From positions 1 through 5,007 of the forward strand of contig JAUPWC010000219.1 of the NCBI GenBank assembly GCA_030916665.1: 5,007 nucleotides of DNA, in the 5' to 3' direction. Positions 1 through 5,007 of the stretch are shown in pieces (within the stretch, counting starts at the first letter, position 1; each line of letters starts with the position of its first letter). Below the pieces are notes generated by a model that saw nothing but the letters and a program-made list of their open reading frames with translations, ran no database searches and had not been told where the DNA came from. Position numbers and translations under genes: made by a program. Source of the stretch: Verrucomicrobiota bacterium (GTDB taxonomy: Bacteria > Verrucomicrobiota > Verrucomicrobiia > Opitutales > Opitutaceae).

Positions 1-1938
1 GATCCGGGGCAGGCGACCACGACCTCGAGCTCCGTTTACCGGCAGGGAGCGGGCGGCGCGTGGCTGGCGCTCATCACCCTGTTTCTCACGCCCTACTATT
101 GGTTCACGACGGTTTGGTTCCGCCGCGTGCGCCTGACCACCACGGCCGAGCTGTTCGAAGACCGGTTCGGCAACCGCTTCCTCGCCACGCTCTACGCGTC
201 CACCACCGTCCTGATGGCGATTGTGAGCATCGCGGGCGGCAATGTCGTCGCGCTGAAGACCCTGCAGCCCCTCATGGTCAAGGAACCCGCCGCTTACACG
301 CTGGTGGAAGCCCAGCGGGTGGCCGATTACCATGAGTTTGCCACCCTGCGGACAGAGCGCCAGACGGCGCCGCTGGCCGCGGAGCGCGCCGCGCGTTACG
401 ACGTGCTCAAGGCCTACTACGACCGCGGGGAGCTGCAGCCCTACGTCACCTACCTGAAGCCCGTGCAATTCTACCTCGTGTCCACGGTGCTGGTGGCGAT
501 CTTCGTGATGCTCGGGGGACTGAAGGCCTCGGCCATGGTGGACGCCTTGCAGGCTGTCCTGGTCATTGTGATTTCGTTCATCCTGATCCCGTTCGGGTTG
601 ACTAAAATCGGCGGCATCTCCGCGCTGCACGAGAAGGTGCCGGCGGCGATGTTCAACCTCTTCGGCGGCGACGGGGCCAGCGAATACACCTGGTATTCCA
701 TCGCGGCCCTGCTTTTCGTGCAGCTGGTCGGCATCGTCGGCTCGCAGGCGAACATGACCATCGCCGGATCGGCGAAGAACGAATACGCCGCGCGCATCGG
801 TGCCGTGACGGGTGGCTTCAGCAAGCGCTTCGTGACCATCGCCTGGGCCTATTGCGGCCTGATCGCGCTGGCGCTGTTCGGACCGTCGCTGTCGGATCCC
901 GACCAGGCCTGGGGCCTGCTGACCAAGGCGCTGCTTCCGGTCGGCCTGATCGGCGTCATGATCATCGGCATCCTCGGCGGCAAACTCGCGCTCCTCGGCG
1001 CCCAGTCCGTCGTGCTCGCCGGCCTGGTCGTGAAGAACCTCTACGAACCGTTTTTCCCGGGAAAGTCCGAGAAGCACTACATGCTGGTGGCCCGGCTCAC
1101 CGTTCCGGCTGTCCTCGGGGCGGGCGTCGTCGTCGGCCTCTTTCTCAACAGCGTCGTCGCGCTGCTGAAATTCGCGATCGTGCTGCTGCTGATCTGGGGC
1201 GTACCGATCACGTTCATCTTCCTCTGGCGGCGCCTGACGGAGACCGCGGTCCGAGTGCAGGTGTTCGCCACCCTCATCCTGATTGCCGTGATCCCCTGGG
1301 GCGTGTCCTCGATCCCGGCCCTGGCCCAGTCGGAGACGCTGACGGCCATGACGCGCGAGCGGATCATCACCAGCGAGGTGACCGCCACGACCGACGATGT
1401 CGCCGCGGGGCGGGCGACGGCGGTCGGGCAGACCTTCACCAAAAAGCGCCGCCTGGAGCCGGTCTCGATTTACTTCGAGGAAGGCGTGGTCCGGAAGAAT
1501 CCGCAGGACCCCGCGTCGCCGCGCACCGGCAAGGGGTTGTTCCGCTTCGAGGTGTTGCTGGTCTCGCTGACCGGGGCAGACGTGGCCGGATTCTCGCCGG
1601 CCATGCTGCTTACGACGCGCTACCTCGTGGATGTGCTGCTGCCGATGCTGGTCATCGTCATCGTCAGTTTGCTCACACGCCCGACCGACCCCGCGCGGGT
1701 CGCACGCTTCTATGTGCGCCTCAAGACACCGGTCGCCGCCACGCTGGAAGAGGACGCCCTGGAGGTCGAGCGGAGCTACGCCTCACCGCTGAGGTTTGAA
1801 GACCAAAAGCTTTTTCCCCGCTCCAACTGGGAGTTCACGAAATGGAACCGCGAGGATCTGCTCGGCTTTGTCGGCTGCTGCGCCCTCGTGGGCATCGTGC
1901 TCGTGGTCTTCAAGGCCGTCCTGACCCTCGGCAGCTGA
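1..1938 (+). CDS. Sodium:solute symporter (SSS) family transporter, 5'-truncated by the window edge
   Basis: Inner-membrane secondary transporter, probably importing a small organic solute; the substrate is not predictable. The frame is open from base 1 (645 residues visible), so the GTG at 127 is internal and TM1 plus probably most of TM2 lie upstream. SSS signatures seen: TTTAELFEDRFGNRF (window residues 46-60), resembling the family's T-x-x-E-x-x-x-x-R-[FY]-G; GGLKASAMVDALQAV (172-186), resembling GGL-x-x-x-x-x-TD-x-x-Q; and a TM8-like helix ending in LVVKNLY (about 318-348). About 12 hydrophobic segments are visible, near residues 20-40, 60-80, 157-173, 181-200, 233-250, 279-297, 310-345, 364-382, 386-407, 419-437, 541-558 and 620-641. 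Two hydrophilic insertions (about 90-155 and 440-535) make it longer than classic SSS proteins; I recall similar insertions in PVC-bacterial members. The usual Na2-site Ser/Thr pair appears to be replaced (Ala330-Leu331). It lies 18 bases upstream of the hydrolase gene and is probably co-transcribed. Family call is firm; ion coupling is uncertain. Confidence 0.9.
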   Translation, partial: DPGQATTTSSSVYRQGAGGAWLALITLFLTPYYWFTTVWFRRVRLTTTAELFEDRFGNRFLATLYASTTVLMAIVSIAGGNVVALKTLQPLMVKEPAAYTLVEAQRVADYHEFATLRTERQTAPLAAERAARYDVLKAYYDRGELQPYVTYLKPVQFYLVSTVLVAIFVMLGGLKASAMVDALQAVLVIVISFILIPFGLTKIGGISALHEKVPAAMFNLFGGDGASEYTWYSIAALLFVQLVGIVGSQANMTIAGSAKNEYAARIGAVTGGFSKRFVTIAWAYCGLIALALFGPSLSDPDQAWGLLTKALLPVGLIGVMIIGILGGKLALLGAQSVVLAGLVVKNLYEPFFPGKSEKHYMLVARLTVPAVLGAGVVVGLFLNSVVALLKFAIVLLLIWGVPITFIFLWRRLTETAVRVQVFATLILIAVIPWGVSSIPALAQSETLTAMTRERIITSEVTATTDDVAAGRATAVGQTFTKKRRLEPVSIYFEEGVVRKNPQDPASPRTGKGLFRFEVLLVSLTGADVAGFSPAMLLTTRYLVDVLLPMLVIVIVSLLTRPTDPARVARFYVRLKTPVAATLEEDALEVERSYASPLRFEDQKLFPRSNWEFTKWNREDLLGFVGCCALVGIVLVVFKAVLTLGS

Positions 1939-1956
1939 GTTCGCCGTCTTCTGATC

Positions 1957-2631
1957 ATGCCAAAACAGACGCCCACCATCATCCTCGATGAACCGAGTGC
2001 GCGTTTGCGTGATGAGGTGGCGGCGCTCGCGCCGGTATTCGTCTTCAAACCCAGTCGTGGATTCCTTGCCCCACCGCTCGCCGCCGCGGAAGAACTGCCG
2101 GTGATGCTGGCGGCGGCGGGAGCGGCCCCCCCGTATGCTTTCGTGGCGGCTTCCATTGGTGGCTTCGCGGCGTTGGCCTATGCCGCACGCCATCCCGAGA
2201 CCTTGGCGGGAATGGTGCTGGTGGACTCTTCCCACCCCGAGCAGAGCGCATCGGCGCTCGCGGCAATTCCCGCCGACACTCCCGTCACGCCAGGTGTGAC
2301 GGCGTTCAAACGGACCCTGCAGGGATTTGGCGAGGTTTGGACTGAAAGCTGCGCGGCGATCACGAAAATCTATCAGTTCGGGGATATGCCTCTGATTGTG
2401 CTGGCGGCCGGAAACCCGGACATGCCCGATGAATTGCCGCCGGAAACACGCGCTGCCCTGACCCGGAGTTGGCACACCCTGCAGCGACAGCATGCGGCGC
2501 GTTCCACGCGTGGAGAACTTCGGATTGTTGCGGGTGTGGGGCACGATCTCGTGCGCTTGGCCCCGCAAGCCGTTCTGGCTGCAATCAGGAGGCTCGTCTT
2601 GCCCGCTCCCGCCGCCGCTTTGAGCTCATGA
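1957..2631 (+). CDS. Alpha/beta-hydrolase-fold protein with degenerate motifs
   Basis: Small (224 aa) soluble, probably cytoplasmic protein of the alpha/beta hydrolase superfamily; no signal peptide or membrane helix. Seen: the nucleophile elbow VAASIGGFAALAYAARHPE (residues 63-81) with candidate nucleophile Ser66; the following strand GMVLVDSSHPEQ (85-96), typical of the family; PLIVLAAGNPD (145-155), where Asp155 is a candidate acid; and VAGVGHDLVRLAPQAVLAAIRR (191-212), where His196 is the expected catalytic His. Odd points: the elbow is A-x-S-x-G rather than G-x-S-x-G. The N-terminal strand TIILDEP lacks the usual HG oxyanion-hole motif. The core is shorter than the usual 260-300 residues, with little room for a cap domain. 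The ATG at 1957 is the first start after the symporter stop (18-base gap) and no Shine-Dalgarno is visible. TTG leucine codons occur seven times, against two in the next gene. The triad may be intact, but activity and substrate are unknown; a binding or accessory protein is an alternative. Confidence 0.75.
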   Translation: MPKQTPTIILDEPSARLRDEVAALAPVFVFKPSRGFLAPPLAAAEELPVMLAAAGAAPPYAFVAASIGGFAALAYAARHPETLAGMVLVDSSHPEQSASALAAIPADTPVTPGVTAFKRTLQGFGEVWTESCAAITKIYQFGDMPLIVLAAGNPDMPDELPPETRAALTRSWHTLQRQHAARSTRGELRIVAGVGHDLVRLAPQAVLAAIRRLVLPAPAAALSS

Positions 2632-2676
2632 CACCGCTTCATGCTCCGGCTCATCCAATCAGAAACCCCCTTTCAC

Positions 2677-3738
2677 ATGCCCACTCCCCTCCATCCACCC
2701 GCCACCCGCGCCGAAGTCGAAGCCATCCTCCGTTGCGGCCCGCCGCGCCGGGTACCGCTTTTTTTGCCCGCCATCTACGAGCACAAGGCGTGGTTCATCG
2801 GCAGCACGCCGTCGGCCATCGCCCGCGACGGCAACCTGCTTACGCGCGCGCTGCTCGCCGAATACGAGGCCATCGGCCCGGACGCCCTCGCGGTGGGCGT
2901 GGACGTCTATAACCTCGAGGCCGAGGCCGTGGGCTGCACGGTGACCTTCTACGAGGGCGACGACACTTCGATCCCGGGCATCAGCCCGGGCAACCACCTG
3001 TTCCACGTCGGAGACGATCTGTCCGCCGCGCCGGTGCCCAATCCGCTCACGTCCGGCCGCATGCCGGTCAACCTTGAGGCCGCACGCAACGTCCGCCGGG
3101 CGCTCGGCGACAACTACTGGCTGCGCGGGTCGATTTCGGGGCCGTTCTCGCTGGCGATCTCCCTGGTCGGCGCCGAGGCGCTGTTCCTTGCTTGCTACGA
3201 TCAGGCCGACTGGGTGCGGAGCGTTCTCGCCTACGCCGGGCGCATCATCAAGGAATTCGCCAAGGGCTACATCGACGCCGGGGCCGAGCTCATCGTGTTC
3301 GACTCGCAGGCCTCGCCCGACCTGCTCTCGCCGGAAATGTATGAGGGATTTGTTCTGCCGGTGACGCAGGATCTGGTGGCATGGGCCGCCACGCAGGGGG
3401 TGCGCGACCTGCCGCTCATCATCGGCGGCAACACCACCTCGATCGCCGGCCTGCTGGCGCGCACCGGGGCCAACAACCTGCTTTGCGACTTCACCGCGGA
3501 TTTCGACGAGTGGGCCGCGGTCTGCGGTGAACAGGGGCGCGCGTTTCGCCGCAACATCTCGCCGCGTCTGATCCAGTCGGCGACACCCGATGAAATCTAT
3601 GCCCTCGCCGTGGAGGAGTTGCGCCGTGGCCGCGACCTGCCGGGCTTTATCATGGGCACGGGCGTCATCGCCTACGGCACGCCGGTGGAGAACGTGCTGG
3701 CGATCAAGCGCGCGTGTCTCGATTCGGCACGAGAGTGA
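2677..3738 (+). CDS. URO-D/MtaA-family protein (methyltransferase-like) lacking the zinc ligands
   Basis: Cytoplasmic TIM-barrel protein of the uroporphyrinogen decarboxylase superfamily, closer to MtaA/CmuA-type cobamide methyltransferases than to haem-pathway HemE. Seen in order: an N-terminal P-rich stretch then VPLFLPAIYEHKAW (the opening strand); DVYNLEAEAVGCTV (a substrate/cofactor-side segment common in MtaA-like proteins); LRGSISGPFSLAISLVGAEA (the GPF motif); GYIDAGAELIVFDSQASPDLLSP, the AGA-x-x-I-x-x-x-D motif; LIIGGNTTS; NLLCDFTADF; and GTGVIAYGTPVENVLAIKRA, the C-terminal TP-x-EN motif. Length (353 aa) is normal for the family. MtaA-type zinc ligands H-x-C-G and the C-terminal Cys are replaced by Ile248-Ile-Gly250-Gly and Thr328. 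Start: ATG 2677 is preferred because the preceding 12 codons (from an alternative ATG at 2641) look unlike the family and contain codons rare here (TCA, CAA). Neither start has a Shine-Dalgarno. It follows the hydrolase gene closely and is likely in one operon with it. Fold call is firm; reaction unknown. Confidence 0.85.
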   Translation: MPTPLHPPATRAEVEAILRCGPPRRVPLFLPAIYEHKAWFIGSTPSAIARDGNLLTRALLAEYEAIGPDALAVGVDVYNLEAEAVGCTVTFYEGDDTSIPGISPGNHLFHVGDDLSAAPVPNPLTSGRMPVNLEAARNVRRALGDNYWLRGSISGPFSLAISLVGAEALFLACYDQADWVRSVLAYAGRIIKEFAKGYIDAGAELIVFDSQASPDLLSPEMYEGFVLPVTQDLVAWAATQGVRDLPLIIGGNTTSIAGLLARTGANNLLCDFTADFDEWAAVCGEQGRAFRRNISPRLIQSATPDEIYALAVEELRRGRDLPGFIMGTGVIAYGTPVENVLAIKRACLDSARE

Positions 3739-3746
3739 GGACGTTG

Positions 3747-3799
3747 GGTCGGTAGGGCCCGACCATTCACGCGGGCCGGAGTCCGACCTTGGACCGACC
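3747..3799. terminator. Self-complementary spacer between convergent genes, possible bidirectional terminator
   Basis: The 72-base gap between the two converging URO-D-like genes is rich in inverted repeats. Seen: GGTCGG (3747-3752) pairs with CCGACC (3759-3764) around a 6-base loop. GGCCCG (3756-3761) pairs with CGGGCC (3772-3777) around a 10-base loop. GGTCGGT (3747-3753) also pairs with ACCGACC (3793-3799), and GTCC (3781-3784) with GGAC (3791-3794). CCGACC occurs three times (3759, 3783, 3794), so alternative folds compete. There is no T-run after any stem on either strand, so this is not a classic intrinsic terminator. A role in ending both transcripts, or a REP-like intergenic repeat, is inference. 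Confidence 0.35.
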
Positions 3800-3810
3800 G
3801 GCGACGCCGC

Positions 3811-5007
3811 CTACGCGCCGGCGCGGTTGAAGGCGTGGATGGCGTCCACCATCGCTACGATGTTGGCCACCGGGGTGCGCGCCTGGATGTTGTGAATGGT
3901 GTTGAAGACGAATCCGCCCCCGGGTGAAAACACGCGCAGCCGTTCCGTGACCTCGGCCCTTACCTGCATCGGCGTGCCGAAGGGAAGAGTGCGCTGGGTG
4001 TCCACCCCGCCGCCCCAGAAGACCAGGCGGTCGCCGAAGTCTGCCTTGAGGCGGGCCGGGTCCATGTCCTTGGCGGAGCACTGGACCGGGTTGAGGATGT
4101 CGAAGCCGACCCCGATGAAGCGGTCGATGAGCGGGCGGACCGCCCCGCAGGAATGCTTGAAGGTCTTCCACCGCGTGTGCCGGTGAATCCAGTCGTTCAC
4201 CCGACGGTAGTAGGGGGCGTAGAGCTCGTCGAAGGTCGCCGGCGAGCAGAACTGCGAGCTCTGCGTGCCGAAGTCCGTGCCGCAGATCATGAGCACGTCC
4301 ACGGCATCGCCGGCCAGGGGGGCGAAGGTTTCCAGGTTCCGGAGCGCCACGGTGCACTGGTAGTCGAAGACCCGGTGCACGTAGTCGCGGCGCTCGACGA
4401 GGGAGACATACCACTCGCTGATGTCGCGGATGCCGCGCGGGTGCTTGAGGAAGGCCGCGGGCACGAGGGCGATGTCGCCGAAACCCGTGCCGCCGATGCC
4501 GGAGACCACGGCGCGGGTCTCGCCAGCCACGCGGGCGAACTCGCGGCGCCAGTGCGCGATGTCCGCCTCGCCGAGCAGGGTGAACTCCTCGCAGTTGTCG
4601 GCAGGATCGAGCTTGTCCTCCACGATCGGCGGCTGCCGCACGATGGCGTCGAAGAAGTAGCCGCCGGCGGGCATATGGCCGCTCGGTGGCACGCTGGTGT
4701 CGCCCTCGGGAAAGAGATAGACGTCGCCCGAGGGCTCCTCGCGGGGGCGGAAGCCGGCGGGCACGAGCACGGACTGGCCCCACGGGGTGCGCCATTCGTG
4801 CCAGCCCTCGTTGGGGAAGCCGAACATCGTGCCCCGGCCGTTGGCTGCGACGCAATCGGTGCCGAGGGCTTGGGCCAGGTCGTCCTCGACCTCGCCGAGC
4901 ATCTGATAGGGCTCGGTGACTTTTACCGAATGGAGGGGCAGGCCGTAGTGCTCGCGGAGCGCGGCGATGCAGCTTACATGGAGACTGGTGAGCCCCGTGC
5001 TGCCGAA
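3811..5007 (-). CDS. URO-D/MtaA-family methyltransferase-like protein with H-x-C-G motif, N-terminus beyond the window
   Basis: Second URO-D-superfamily TIM-barrel protein, cytoplasmic, read right to left with its TAG stop at 3811-3813. The frame stays open to base 5007 (398 residues visible). The stretch before the Met at 4902 continues the family pattern (GSTGLTSLHVSCIAALREHY, like the family's T-x-I-x-x-x-x-Y-x-x-L), so that Met is not the start; probably only a few dozen residues are missing. Seen: ICGTDFGTQSSQFCSP (resembling the DD-x-GTQ segment); KHSCGAVRPL, with His at 4153-4155 and Cys at 4147-4149, matching the MtaA-type H-x-C-G zinc motif; ILNPVQCSAKDMDPARLK; FWGGGVDTQRTLPFGTP; and a C-terminal GGFVFNTIHNIQARTPVANI with His at 3892-3894 near the place of the third metal ligand. 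This is a different subfamily from the + strand neighbour. Probable role: methyl transfer involving a corrinoid or thiol acceptor. Partner protein and substrate are not visible, so the specific reaction is inference. Confidence 0.85.
   Translation of the reverse strand, partial: FGSTGLTSLHVSCIAALREHYGLPLHSVKVTEPYQMLGEVEDDLAQALGTDCVAANGRGTMFGFPNEGWHEWRTPWGQSVLVPAGFRPREEPSGDVYLFPEGDTSVPPSGHMPAGGYFFDAIVRQPPIVEDKLDPADNCEEFTLLGEADIAHWRREFARVAGETRAVVSGIGGTGFGDIALVPAAFLKHPRGIRDISEWYVSLVERRDYVHRVFDYQCTVALRNLETFAPLAGDAVDVLMICGTDFGTQSSQFCSPATFDELYAPYYRRVNDWIHRHTRWKTFKHSCGAVRPLIDRFIGVGFDILNPVQCSAKDMDPARLKADFGDRLVFWGGGVDTQRTLPFGTPMQVRAEVTERLRVFSPGGGFVFNTIHNIQARTPVANIVAMVDAIHAFNRAGA

Noticed and set aside
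127..129. GTG as the start of the symporter
   Set aside because: The frame is open upstream to base 1 and encodes a hydrophobic segment and a W-F-R-R motif that belong to the SSS protein, so the true start lies outside the window.
852..1799. Long + strand open frame inside the symporter gene
   Set aside because: Its translation is Arg/Gly/Asp/Pro-rich with no family pattern, as expected for the second frame of a GC-rich gene. The overlapping frame encodes clear SSS motifs.
1783..2568. 261-codon - strand frame opposite the symporter end and the hydrolase gene
   Set aside because: Its product is Arg/His/Gly-rich without recognisable motifs and crosses the junction of two well-supported + strand genes, so it is an antisense shadow.
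2628..2912. ATGA overlap at the hydrolase stop, suggesting a translationally coupled downstream gene
   Set aside because: The frame opened by ATG 2628 gives a low-complexity His/Pro/Arg-rich peptide and lies out of frame with the URO-D-like gene, so the overlap is accidental.
2677..3738. Assignment of the + strand URO-D-fold gene as hemE (uroporphyrinogen decarboxylase of haem synthesis)
   Set aside because: The characteristic HemE N-terminal arginine-containing motif is not visible and the segments match MtaA/CmuA-like proteins better. There are no haem-pathway neighbours.
3767..4855. 362-codon - strand frame overlapping the - strand URO-D-like gene
   Set aside because: Composition is extreme (Arg/Pro/His/Gly). 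The shifted frame carries H-S-C-G, GTQ and TP-x-NI family motifs and is the real gene.
4900..4902. ATG as the start of the - strand URO-D-like gene
   Set aside because: The same frame continues without a stop to base 5007, and the extra 35 residues match the N-terminal part of the family.

Overview
The window is GC-rich and almost entirely coding. It holds four genes, and both end genes run off the edges. On the + strand: (1) a 5'-truncated sodium:solute symporter (SSS) family transporter, 1-1938; (2) a small, degenerate alpha/beta-hydrolase-fold protein, 1957-2631; (3) a uroporphyrinogen decarboxylase (URO-D)/MtaA-type methyltransferase-fold protein, about 2677-3738. On the - strand, converging on gene 3, is (4) a second, clearly different URO-D/MtaA-fold protein, 3811-5007, whose N-terminus lies beyond the right edge. 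The only notable non-coding stretch is the 72-base convergent spacer (3739-3810), which is densely self-complementary. There are no RNA genes, mobile elements, CRISPR arrays or gene-free stretches above 300 bases.

Organism (inference): high GC, no recognisable Shine-Dalgarno sequence before the internal starts, an SSS transporter with long soluble insertions, and multiple divergent URO-D-like proteins together resemble Verrucomicrobiota (Opitutales-like) or the neighbouring PVC phyla. No marker gene in the window proves this.

Layout and joint role: genes 1-3 are co-directional with short gaps (18 bases, then 9 or 45 bases depending on the start of gene 3), so they plausibly share a transcript: import of a small organic solute, a hydrolase-like accessory protein, and a URO-D-fold enzyme. 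URO-D-fold proteins outside haem synthesis usually move methyl groups to or from corrinoid proteins or thiols. A methylated or methoxylated substrate is therefore possible, but no corrinoid protein is visible and the substrate cannot be read from the sequence.

The most interesting theme is that several proteins keep their fold signature but lose the expected active-site residues. The symporter lacks the usual Ser/Thr pair of the Na2 site in its TM8-like helix. The hydrolase lacks the HG oxyanion motif and has A-x-S-x-G instead of G-x-S-x-G. The + strand URO-D protein has I-x-G-G where MtaA-type enzymes have the zinc motif H-x-C-G, while the - strand paralogue keeps H-S-C-G.
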